The position numbers and the translations under genes were made by a program. Of a stretch of DNA of 64,000 bases, positions 30,701-38,201 are shown piece after piece (positions within the stretch are counted from its first letter, which is position 1; each line of letters opens with the position of its first letter). The DNA is from Burkholderia sp. WP9 (GTDB taxonomy: Bacteria > Pseudomonadota > Gammaproteobacteria > Burkholderiales > Burkholderiaceae): positions 496,001 through 560,000 of the forward strand of contig NZ_FNTG01000002.1 of the NCBI RefSeq assembly GCF_900104795.1. The letters are read 5' to 3'. Under the pieces are notes generated by a model, which saw nothing but the letters and a program-made list of their open reading frames with translations, was not told the DNA's origin and did not search any database.

Positions 30701-30923
30701 CATGCTCGGCGCGCTGCCCATGCTGCTCGGCACCGGCACCGGCTCCGAACTGCGCCGGCCGCTCGGCCTCGCGATCATCGGTGGGCTCATGCTCAGCCAG
30801 GTGCTGACGCTGTTCACGACGCCGGTGATCTATCTGTTCTTCGACCGCCTCGCGCAGCGCGTGAACAGCCGGCGCCGCGCGGCCAGCGAAGGCGCGGCCG
30901 CGCCGCCGGAGAATACGCAGTGA
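27798..30923 (+). CDS. mdtB: RND efflux pump subunit MdtB
   Basis: A 1041-residue inner-membrane drug/proton antiporter subunit, the usual length for the family, with twelve helices and two large periplasmic loops. The proton-relay pair of aspartates is present in helix 4 (GFVVDDSIVMIENI). The second-half motif reads GIVKKNAIMMVDFALEAE. It overlaps the next pump gene (ATGA at 30920), so MdtB and MdtC are made together and probably form the mixed trimer known from MdtBC. Confidence 0.94.
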   Translation: MNFSRLFILRPVATSLLMVALVLVGLVAVRFLPVSSLPDVDYPTIQVQTFYPGASPNVMATTVTAPLEVQLGEIPGLQQMVSYSSEGASVITLQFDLSLSLDIAEQNVQQAINAANSFLPTGLPAPPTYAKVNPADQPILTLAVTSKSMSLTQLQDTANNRLATKISEVSGVGLVTTAGGNVPAVRVEADPQKLAAYGLNLDDLRTLLANVNVSQPKGNFDGPELDYTINANDQIVDPQDYLATVIAYQNGAPVYLRDVARVSQAAQDVERGAWYNRTPAIVLNVQRQPGANVIATVNQIMKQLPALESTLPAGLQVTVVANTTGVIRSSVSDAAFELVLAVVLVVLVIFVFLRNVPATIIPSISVPVSLIGTLAVMYQLNYSIDNLSLMALIIATGFVVDDSIVMIENIVRYLEEGKTPLEAALEGAGQIGFTILSLTVSLIAVLIPLLFMGGVIGRLFSEFAITLAVTIVISAVVSLTVVPMLCARLLRAQAQRHPSRFERFSEGLFDKTLAAYERGLRWVLDHQTLTLVVALVTVALTAILYIVIPKGLFPVQDVGVIQGISVADNSVSYTSMVRRQSALADAILKDPDVVSLTSYVGIDGTNPTLNNGRFLINLRPRDDRSASAAEIGRRIQQEVAEVPGIRLYLQPEQDLTLDTSISRNQYNFVLRGPNQQAFNQYVPALIARMKQIPAITDVTSDLNTNGLSVNVEVNRQLAARYGITAATIDNALYDALGQRIVSTIFQQSNQYRVILVAKPETLPTVQSIGNLYLPSQTSSSGQVPLSGIAKISITQSPLMISHLAQFPAVTISFNLAQDASLSAAVAQIRDAERAVNLPPSITSSFQGAAQAFEDSLTSEVYLLIAALVAVYIVLGVLYESYIHPVTILSTLPSAGIGALLALMIAGNDLDVIGIIGIVLLIGIVKKNAIMMVDFALEAERVHGKPAHEAIFEASLLRFRPILMTTLAAMLGALPMLLGTGTGSELRRPLGLAIIGGLMLSQVLTLFTTPVIYLFFDRLAQRVNSRRRAASEGAAAPPENTQ

Positions 30924-33900
30924 ACCTCTCGGCGCTCTTCATCCGGCGCCCGGTGGCGACCGCGCTGCTGGCGGTCGCGATCCTGATATCCGGCGCGCTC
31001 GCCTATTTCCGCCTGCCGGTCGCGCCGCTGCCGAACATTGCGTTCCCGGTGATCGCACTGCAGGCGAACATGGCGGGCGCGAGTCCCGAGATCATGGCCG
31101 CCACGGTCGCCGAGCCGCTGGAGCGGCGCCTTGCCACCATCGCCGACGTGAACCAGCTCACCTCGATCAGTTACGTGGGCTCGTCGATGATCATCGTCGT
31201 GTTCGGTCTGAACCGCGATATCAACGGCGCGGCGCGCGACGTGCAGGCCGCCATTCAGGCCGCGCGCGCCGACCTGCCCACCACGCTGCGCAGCAATCCC
31301 ACGTACCGCCAGTACAATCCGGCCGGCGCACCGATCATGGTGCTCGCACTGACTTCGGACACGCTCACCAAAGCCCAGCTCTATGACTCCGCCGATTCGG
31401 TGATCCAGCAGCAGCTATCGCAGGTGGATGGCGTCGGGCAGATCACGCTCGGTGGCGGCGCATTGCCCTCGGTGCGCGTCGAACTGGAACCCGGCAAGCT
31501 GAACAGCTACGGCATCGGCCTGGAAGACGTGCGCGCCGCGATCGGCGCGGCCAACGCGAATAGCGCGAAAGGCCATATCGACCAGGGCGAGCAGCGCTAT
31601 GTGGTCACGTCGAACGACCAGATCAGCAAGGCCGCGCCCTATCGCGACGTGGTGATCGCGTATCGCGACGGCGCGCCCGTCCTGCTGCGCGACGTCGCTC
31701 AGGTGCGCGATTCGAATGAGAACATCCGCAACGCCGGGCTCTACAACGGCAAGTCGGCCGTGCTCGTGATCGTCTATCCGACGCCGGGCAGCAACGTGGT
31801 GCAGACGGTCCAGCAGATCCAGTCGCGCCTGCCGATCATCGAAGCCGCGTTGCCGAGCGCGATCCACGTGAACGTCGCCATCGACCGCTCGGAGTCGGTG
31901 CGGGCCTCGGTGGCCGACACCGAGCGCACGCTGTTCATCGCCGTGCTGCTGGTAGTGGGCGTGGTCTTCGTGTTCCTGCTGTCGCCGCGCGCCACGCTGA
32001 TTCCGGCGGTCGCGCTGCCGCTGTCGATCGTCGGCTCGTTCGGACCGATGTATCTGCTCGGCTATAGCATCGACAACCTCTCGCTAATGGCGTTGACGAT
32101 CGGCACCGGCTTCGTGGTCGACGACGCCGTGGTGGTGCTGGAGAACATCGTGCGTCACCTCGAAGCCGGGCTCGATCCAAAGGAAGCCGCGCTGCGCGGC
32201 AGCGCCGAGGTCGGCTTCACGGTGATCTCGATGAGCCTCTCGCTGATCGCGGTGTTTCTGCCGATCCTGTTGATGCCCGGCATTGTCGGGCTGCTGTTTC
32301 ATGAGTTCGCCGTCACGCTCTCGATTGCGATCCTGCTCTCGCTGCTGATTTCGCTGACCATCACGCCGGTCATGTGCGCCTACCTGCTCAGCCGCGACCG
32401 CACGATGCATGTAGAGGCGCGCTGGGCGCGCTGGGCCGAGGCGCAGTTCGAGCGCTTCAAGAACGCCTACGCCCGCTCGCTCGCGGCGGCGCTCGATCAT
32501 GCGCTCGCGGTCGTCCTGCTGTTGATCGGCCTGCTCGTGCTCAACGTGTTCCTGGTCCGGCTGCTATCCGGGACGTTCTTTCCGGAACAGGACACCGGCA
32601 TCCTGATCGGCCAGATCATTGCCGATCAGAGCGTGTCGTTCAACGCCATGGAAAAGAAGCTCGCGCAATTGCAGGCGATCGTGAAGCAGGACCCTGCGGT
32701 GGCATCGGTGGCGGGCTTCACCGGCGGGCGCGCGCTGAACACGGCCAACGTCTTCATCGAACTCAAGCCGCTCGCGCAACGCCATCTGTCGGCGACGGAA
32801 GTGGTCAACCGGCTGCGCCCCAGGCTCAATGCCGTGTCGGGCGCGCGGCTTTTCCTGCAGGCGCAGCAGGATCTGCAGATCGGCGGGCGCCAGGCCGCGG
32901 CCGAATATCAGTACACCCTGACCAGCGACGATGCGAACGCGCTCTTCACGTGGGTGCCTAAACTCGTCACCGAACTCGGCAAATATCGCGGGAAACTGGA
33001 AGACGTGAACTCGGACCTCCAGCAGAACGGCTTGCAGACCTACGTGAACTTCAGCCGCGCGAGCGCCGCGCGTTACGGCTTCCAGCCGAATCAGATCGAC
33101 AACGTGTTGTACGACGCCTTCGGCCAGCGCACCGTGTCCACCATCTACAACGCGCTGAACCAGTACTTCGTGGTGATGGAGGTCGCGCCGGCCTACTGGC
33201 AGTATCCGCAGGCGCTCAACCAGATCTTCCTCAGCACGGCCGCCGGCAACGCGAACGGCACGCAGCAAACGCAGATGTCCCGCGCCACCGTCAAAGCCAT
33301 GCAGCAGTCGACGGCCGTCAGCAGCGCGTCAAGCGCCAGTGCCAATACCAACTCGCAGAACGCCGACGCCGAAGCGAACCAGCAGACCAACAGCATCTCT
33401 AACAGCAAGGGCGGCAATTCCAGCGGCAGCGCCGACAGCACCGCGGCCGAAACCATGGTCCCGCTCGCCGCCATGATGACCTTCTCGAACAGCCACACCG
33501 CCACCCAGGTGAATCACCAGAGCGGCCTCGTGGCCGGCACCATCTCGTTCAATCTGCCGGCTGGCGGATCCTTGAGCGAAGCCGGCCAGCTCATTGCGCA
33601 GGCCGAGCGCGACATCGGCATGCCCGCGTCGGTGCACGGCGCGTTCGCGGGCGCCGCGCAGGCCTACGCGCAGTCCATGGGCGCCGTCCCGCTGCTGATT
33701 CTCGCCGCACTGGTGGTGGTCTACCTCGTGCTCGGAGTACTGTACGAGAATACGGTTCACCCGCTCACGATCCTGTCGACGCTGCCGTCGGCCGGCATCG
33801 GTGCGACACTCGCGCTGCTGATTTTCGGCACGCCGTTTTCGGTGATCGCGATGATCGGCATCATCCTTCTGATCGGCATCGTCAAGAAAAACGGCATCAT

Positions 33901-34240
33901 GATGGTCGACGTCGCGATCCAGCTGCAACGCCATGAAGGCATGAATGCGCGCGATGCGATTCACCAGGCCGCCGTAGTGCGGCTGCGCCCGATCATGATG
34001 ACGACCGCGGCCGCCGTGCTGGGCGCGGTGCCGCTTGCGATCGGCATCGGCCAAGGTGCGTCGTTGCGCCAGCCGCTCGGGGTGACGGTCATGGGCGGCC
34101 TGCTCGTGAGCCAGGTGTTCACGTTGTACACGACGCCGGTGATCTACCTGTACCTCGACCGGCTACGCGCGCGACTCGCGAAATGGTCGGCGCGCCTGCC
34201 ATGGAATCGCCGCGGAGAAGCACCAGATACGAGCGCATGA
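30920..34240 (+). CDS. mdtC: RND efflux pump subunit MdtC, with a Ser/Asn-rich insertion
   Basis: A 1106-residue partner of MdtB with the relay aspartates (GFVVDDAVVVLENI) and GIVKKNGIMMVDVAIQLQ. Relatives are about 1030-1040 residues. The excess is a low-complexity insertion at about residues 775-850 (SSASSASANTNSQNADAEAN, then QQTNSISNSKGGNSSGSAD) in the second periplasmic loop. The start overlaps mdtB and the stop overlaps the OprM-type gene, giving a tightly coupled operon. Confidence 0.94.
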   Translation: MNLSALFIRRPVATALLAVAILISGALAYFRLPVAPLPNIAFPVIALQANMAGASPEIMAATVAEPLERRLATIADVNQLTSISYVGSSMIIVVFGLNRDINGAARDVQAAIQAARADLPTTLRSNPTYRQYNPAGAPIMVLALTSDTLTKAQLYDSADSVIQQQLSQVDGVGQITLGGGALPSVRVELEPGKLNSYGIGLEDVRAAIGAANANSAKGHIDQGEQRYVVTSNDQISKAAPYRDVVIAYRDGAPVLLRDVAQVRDSNENIRNAGLYNGKSAVLVIVYPTPGSNVVQTVQQIQSRLPIIEAALPSAIHVNVAIDRSESVRASVADTERTLFIAVLLVVGVVFVFLLSPRATLIPAVALPLSIVGSFGPMYLLGYSIDNLSLMALTIGTGFVVDDAVVVLENIVRHLEAGLDPKEAALRGSAEVGFTVISMSLSLIAVFLPILLMPGIVGLLFHEFAVTLSIAILLSLLISLTITPVMCAYLLSRDRTMHVEARWARWAEAQFERFKNAYARSLAAALDHALAVVLLLIGLLVLNVFLVRLLSGTFFPEQDTGILIGQIIADQSVSFNAMEKKLAQLQAIVKQDPAVASVAGFTGGRALNTANVFIELKPLAQRHLSATEVVNRLRPRLNAVSGARLFLQAQQDLQIGGRQAAAEYQYTLTSDDANALFTWVPKLVTELGKYRGKLEDVNSDLQQNGLQTYVNFSRASAARYGFQPNQIDNVLYDAFGQRTVSTIYNALNQYFVVMEVAPAYWQYPQALNQIFLSTAAGNANGTQQTQMSRATVKAMQQSTAVSSASSASANTNSQNADAEANQQTNSISNSKGGNSSGSADSTAAETMVPLAAMMTFSNSHTATQVNHQSGLVAGTISFNLPAGGSLSEAGQLIAQAERDIGMPASVHGAFAGAAQAYAQSMGAVPLLILAALVVVYLVLGVLYENTVHPLTILSTLPSAGIGATLALLIFGTPFSVIAMIGIILLIGIVKKNGIMMVDVAIQLQRHEGMNARDAIHQAAVVRLRPIMMTTAAAVLGAVPLAIGIGQGASLRQPLGVTVMGGLLVSQVFTLYTTPVIYLYLDRLRARLAKWSARLPWNRRGEAPDTSA

Positions 34241-35730
34241 TGAAGACGATCTCCCCCACCAGACTCGCCGGCGCATTACTGGCGTTATCGACCGTGTTGA
34301 CGGGCGGCTGCATGGTCGGCCCGGATTACCATCGGCCGCCCGTCGCGACGCCCGCCGCGTGGAAAGAACTGCCCGGCTGGACCGAGGCGCAGCCTGCCGC
34401 CGAACGCCCGAAGGGAGACTGGTGGACCGCCTTCAACGACCCGCTCATCAACGAACTCGAACCGCTCGTGTCGGTGTCGAACCAGACCGTGCGCCAGAGC
34501 TATGCGAACTACCAGCAGGCGCTGGCCGAAGTGCGGCTCGCGCGCAGCGCCCTGTTCCCCACCATCGGCATTACCGGATCCGCGACCCGCGAACGTTCTT
34601 CGACGGGCAATCTGAGCAGCAGTCTGCTGGGCCGAGCGGGCGCGAGCAGCTTCCAGCGCATCAACAACGCCGGCTCGCTCGAAGCCAACGCGAGTTGGGC
34701 GCCCGACCTATGGGGCCTCGTGCGCCGCAATATCGAGGAAAGCGCCGCGACCGCGCAGGCAAGCCAGGCAACGCTCGCCAACGCGACACTTTCCGAACAG
34801 ATCGCGCTCGCCAACGCGGTGATCGATCTGCGCGTGACGGATGTCAATATCGACTTGCTCAAGCACACCGTCGAGGCGTTCGAGCAATCGTTGCGCGTGG
34901 TCGCGGAGCAGGACAGGGCCGGCACCGTGCCGCCCTCCGATCTGGTGAGCGCGCAAACGCAACTGGAGTCGGCCCAATCGAGTCTGATTGCGCTGGGTGT
35001 CGCGCGCGCTCAATACGTTCATGCGATCGCCGTGCTGGTCGGCAGGAATCCGGAAGAACTGGACGTGCCCACGAACACCACGCTGCCGACGCTGCCGTCC
35101 ATTCCGGTCAGCGTGCCATCCACGCTCCTGGAGCGCCGGCCCGACATTGCCGCCGCCGAGCGGCAAATGGCGGCACAGAACGCCGCGATCGGGGTGGCCG
35201 TCGCCGCCTATTACCCGACGATTTCGCTATCCGCGCTGGATGGTTTCACGCAGTCGCCGTTGAACGGCCTGCTGCATATCGCCAACTATGTCTGGTCGTT
35301 GGGCGGCCAGGCGAGCGAGACGCTGTTCGACGGTGGGCAACGCAGCGCGCAGGTCGACGCGGCCAAAGCGTCTTACGACGCGGCGCTGGCCAATTATCGC
35401 GGCACGGTGTTGACGGCGTTCCAGGGCGTGGAGAACGACCTCGCCGGCTTGCGTATCCTCGCGCAGCAAGCCGAGGTGCTGGAGCGCGCGGTACGCGACG
35501 CGACGCGCGGCACCGAGATCGCGCGCAATGAATACCAGGCGGGCACGGTGGACTTTACAACCGTCGCGACCGCGCAGGCCACGCAGTTGAACCTTCAGCA
35601 GACCGCATTGAACGTGCAGCAAACACGGCTGCTCGACGCGGCGTCGTTGATCGGCGATCTGGGCGGCGGATGGTCCGACAGTGAGCTTGCCGACCCTCGG
35701 AAACCGGGACAACAGCAGGTGTCGCACTAG
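34237..35730 (+). CDS. Outer-membrane efflux lipoprotein (OprM/NodT type)
   Basis: A 497-residue TolC-like channel. The lipobox LTGGC places the lipid-modified Cys at residue 25 after a hydrophobic signal. The mature start MVGPDYHRPP and the repeated helical domains (ANYQQALAEVRLARSALFPT; ALANYRGTVLTAFQGVEND) are family hallmarks. The ATG at 34237 overlaps the mdtC stop (ATGA). It completes the tripartite pump; drugs or bile-salt-like compounds are typical substrates. Confidence 0.92.
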   Translation: MMKTISPTRLAGALLALSTVLTGGCMVGPDYHRPPVATPAAWKELPGWTEAQPAAERPKGDWWTAFNDPLINELEPLVSVSNQTVRQSYANYQQALAEVRLARSALFPTIGITGSATRERSSTGNLSSSLLGRAGASSFQRINNAGSLEANASWAPDLWGLVRRNIEESAATAQASQATLANATLSEQIALANAVIDLRVTDVNIDLLKHTVEAFEQSLRVVAEQDRAGTVPPSDLVSAQTQLESAQSSLIALGVARAQYVHAIAVLVGRNPEELDVPTNTTLPTLPSIPVSVPSTLLERRPDIAAAERQMAAQNAAIGVAVAAYYPTISLSALDGFTQSPLNGLLHIANYVWSLGGQASETLFDGGQRSAQVDAAKASYDAALANYRGTVLTAFQGVENDLAGLRILAQQAEVLERAVRDATRGTEIARNEYQAGTVDFTTVATAQATQLNLQQTALNVQQTRLLDAASLIGDLGGGWSDSELADPRKPGQQQVSH

Positions 35731-35747
35731 GCCGGTTTTGTTGCCAT

Positions 35748-36164
35748 TCAATGAACCATCGTGACCGGCGTGACCGTGCGCCTCGACAGCGACGCGAGCA
35801 CGGCCAGCCTGCGAAAGAAGCCCATATGGCTCGCGTCGATCACCATCACGTCGGGCCGGGTCGTGGCCGCGTAATCCGCAACCGCTTTCGTGCGGTGGCC
35901 GAAGACGCGTTTCCAGCGGTAGGGCACACCGGCTTCTTCGAGAATCGTGCGGGCGTCGATCAACGCTTTCAGCATGACCTGCTTCTCGTGACGCAACAGG
36001 GAGCTACGCGAGTGGAAGGCTGCCGCCCGCCCCTCCCCGACCGGTTCGAGGACTTCCAGCAGCTCGACCTCCGTGACGCCACGCTCGAGGAACATGAACG
36101 CGGCGTAGCGCGCAGCCTCGACGGCGCCGCTATGGTCGAGGACGGGAATCAGCATTCGTATCAT
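35748..36164 (-). CDS. Universal stress protein family
   Basis: A 138-residue protein of the UspA fold: a first strand MIRMLIPVLDHSG, an amphipathic helix, and a final part HMGFFRRLAVLASLSRRTVTPVTMVH. The usual ATP-binding pattern GxxGxxxxxxGS is not clearly kept, so nucleotide binding is uncertain. AGGA lies eight bases before the ATG at 36164. It is convergent with the efflux operon, with 17 bases between stops. Confidence 0.85.
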   Translation of the reverse strand: MIRMLIPVLDHSGAVEAARYAAFMFLERGVTEVELLEVLEPVGEGRAAAFHSRSSLLRHEKQVMLKALIDARTILEEAGVPYRWKRVFGHRTKAVADYAATTRPDVMVIDASHMGFFRRLAVLASLSRRTVTPVTMVH

Positions 36165-36222
36165 CGAGAAATCCTGGGGGTCGATCAGTGTGTAACTCGA
36201 GCTTAGCCAACGCCGCATTAAC

Positions 36223-36255
36223 GCCGCGTAAAAAGTATCAGCCTTTTTACGCGGC
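36223..36255. terminator. Perfect 13-bp hairpin between the small-gene pair and the stress protein
   Basis: GCCGCGTAAAAAG (36223-36235) pairs perfectly with CTTTTTACGCGGC (36243-36255) around a 7-base loop. It follows the 114-residue gene and precedes the stress protein on the same strand. The A/T run lies inside the stem rather than after it, so it may stop transcription in either direction or shape processing; it is not a textbook terminator. Confidence 0.5.
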
Positions 36256-36280
36256 CCGCCGAGATACGGCCAGTCCGCCG

Positions 36281-36625
36281 TTATGCCTGGATCGCCGCCG
36301 GATTGAGTTCGACATGCAGGATCACGAGCCAGCGTTTCGGGCAGTCCGCGGCGATCTGCAGATCCTGCTTGCCGTCGGCGCCCTTCTTCACGAAACCCTT
36401 TTCCCGCGCGAAACCGAAAGCACGTCGCGCGTCGGACTGTAGCCACAGCGTCACCAGCCCGCAGGTCAGACAGCTGAAAATCCACATGGAGTCGGACGGC
36501 AGCGCGGCGTCGAGTTGCTGGGTGGCGTACGTGAAAAGCGTCGTGAGAACCTGGTTGGTGACGAAAACGATGGCGATGAGCTTGCACAGCCCCCTGAACA
36601 TCATGGCCTGTCTTGACGGTGTCAT
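36281..36625 (-). CDS. Small membrane protein of unknown function
   Basis: A 114-residue protein with two hydrophobic stretches (LIAIVFVTNQVLTTLFTYA and WIFSCLTCGLVTLWL) and a C-terminal soluble part (FAREKGFVKKGADGKQDLQI). It starts six bases after the stop of the preceding 71-residue gene, so the two are probably co-translated. ATG codons at 36604 and 36601 are alternative starts. No family was recognised. Confidence 0.6.
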   Translation of the reverse strand: MTPSRQAMMFRGLCKLIAIVFVTNQVLTTLFTYATQQLDAALPSDSMWIFSCLTCGLVTLWLQSDARRAFGFAREKGFVKKGADGKQDLQIAADCPKRWLVILHVELNPAAIQA

Positions 36626-36631
36626 GGCTTG

Positions 36632-36847
36632 TCAGACGCCGAGCACGCGGCGCGCTTCGAGTTCGGCCAATTCCAGCGCTTGCGCGGAACTGGGCATCGG
36701 CCGTCCGCAGCCGCGCCCGGTGATCTGCTGTATTTGTTTGTCGTGCCGGATGGTCGTTACGCGCAAGGCGCCTTTGAACATGTGACCCGGAGCGGGAAAC
36801 ACGCAAGCCTCGACAGTCACGCCGCCCTTGGTTTGTTTGAATGCCAT
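36632..36847 (-). CDS. Small soluble protein of unknown function
   Basis: A 71-residue basic protein (MAFKQTKGGVTVEACVFPAP...). The ATG at 36847 follows AGGGGTTCAT, a good Shine-Dalgarno; an upstream in-frame start at 36862 is less likely. The C-terminus is helical (AQALELAELEARRVLGV). It is the first gene of a short run with the small membrane protein. No family was recognised. Confidence 0.6.
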   Translation of the reverse strand: MAFKQTKGGVTVEACVFPAPGHMFKGALRVTTIRHDKQIQQITGRGCGRPMPSSAQALELAELEARRVLGV

Positions 36848-37068
36848 ATGAACCCCTGCCAATTTCGCGGTTTTTCCACGTCGAAAAACCAGTCACTCAC
36901 TATACGGAGGACCTCGTAAAGAGCGCGAAACGATTGCAGCAGACCGCATAAAAATCCCGTGAAAGTCAACGCACGCCGACCAGCCGGTATTCCACGCCCG
37001 ACTCGGTGATGATGTGCTCGGGACGCGCCGGATTGCGTTCTATCTGCGCGTCAATTCGCTGGGTTTGC

Positions 37069-38187
37069 TCAAAGCCCTCGACCCGTGTCGAGGTAGTCCA
37101 ACGCGAGGCGCTTTTGTAGGGCACGCGCCTGGCGAAGCGTGTCGAGCAGAGCGTGCCGTGTCAGCGGGCCCAGTTCGTCTGGATTGACGTGATTGTGCAT
37201 AGGCAAGCCACGCTCATAACAGCGCTGCTGATTTTCCAGCCGAAGCTTCTGGATGAAATAAAACGCCTGTATCCACGAATCCACATCGCGCTGATCCAGG
37301 CGTTGCGCCTCTCCAGCCCGTCGAAAGCGATCCGCCGTATTGCTCGTGCGAGCGCCAAGGGCGAGGCCGTAGATCCGGGCCGCGTCGACGAACAGCGTCG
37401 CGGCGTGCAGTTTAAGATCGAGCGTGCCGGCGAATTCGCCCCCCTTCTCGACCACGAAATCACGCACCACGCCGAGCGGCGCCTTGCGCCGCAATGCGTT
37501 CTCCGTCATCTGGTAAAGAAAGCGCGGATTGTCTGGCGCGATCTCTTCGAGCCAGTCGGCGAGCGCCTCGGCCAGATCGAAGGCGCCATAGAGGGGGCGC
37601 AGGTCGAAGAAAATGCTCGCGTTGAGGAGCGCCTGCGGGTCGCCCTCGCTGATCCATGTCGCGAAGCGCTCCCGCCATTCGTGCAGGTCGAGACACCACT
37701 GCGGATTGCTCGCCATGATCTGCCCGGTGCACAAGGGAAAGCCGCAGGCATCGAGCGCTTCATTGATGCGCAGCGCAAGCGGCAACAGTTGTTTGCGCAG
37801 GGCCGTGGCGCCACCGCTGCCAGCGAAAATGATGCCGTTGTCCTGGTCGCTCGACAGCGTCTGTTCCTGACGCCCTTCGCTGCCCAGCGCGATCCAGCAC
37901 CAGCGCGCTTCCTGCATGCGTGTCCCGGCGCAGGTCAACTCGATTGCGCGGCGCGTGATCTGGTCGTTCAGCGTGGAGAAAAGTCCGGTGAGCGGTGCCG
38001 GAGCCGCCTCGCCCACCGCGCAATGCACGAGCCTGCGCACCGTCGCAGCGGCCAGTTGCAAAGACGCGGCATCGTTCGCGTCGGCTATGCTGCGATGAGC
38101 GTGTCGCAGGTCGTGCGCGAGCGCGCGACCCGCGACGGTTTGCGGGTCGAAAACAGCATCGGGCCCGGAGGTGGCGGAATCATCCAT
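37069..38187 (-). CDS. DUF294 nucleotidyltransferase-like protein
   Basis: A 372-residue cytoplasmic protein. The nucleotidyltransferase motif GSEGRQEQTLSSDQDNG (residues 102-118) has the Ser-Gly turn and the two metal-binding aspartates (114, 116) of the GlnD/DNA polymerase beta fold. The C-terminal half is the helical substrate-binding partner domain (RRAGEAQRLDQRDVDSWIQA). Many relatives add cNMP-binding and CBS domains in front; both are absent here, though a separate CBS protein is encoded at 47364. It sits 14 bases after the pseudo-kinase/exonuclease gene. The transferred nucleotide and target are unknown. Confidence 0.85.
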   Translation of the reverse strand: MDDSATSGPDAVFDPQTVAGRALAHDLRHAHRSIADANDAASLQLAAATVRRLVHCAVGEAAPAPLTGLFSTLNDQITRRAIELTCAGTRMQEARWCWIALGSEGRQEQTLSSDQDNGIIFAGSGGATALRKQLLPLALRINEALDACGFPLCTGQIMASNPQWCLDLHEWRERFATWISEGDPQALLNASIFFDLRPLYGAFDLAEALADWLEEIAPDNPRFLYQMTENALRRKAPLGVVRDFVVEKGGEFAGTLDLKLHAATLFVDAARIYGLALGARTSNTADRFRRAGEAQRLDQRDVDSWIQAFYFIQKLRLENQQRCYERGLPMHNHVNPDELGPLTRHALLDTLRQARALQKRLALDYLDTGRGL

Positions 38188-38201
38188 CGGGTGTGCACTC
38201 C

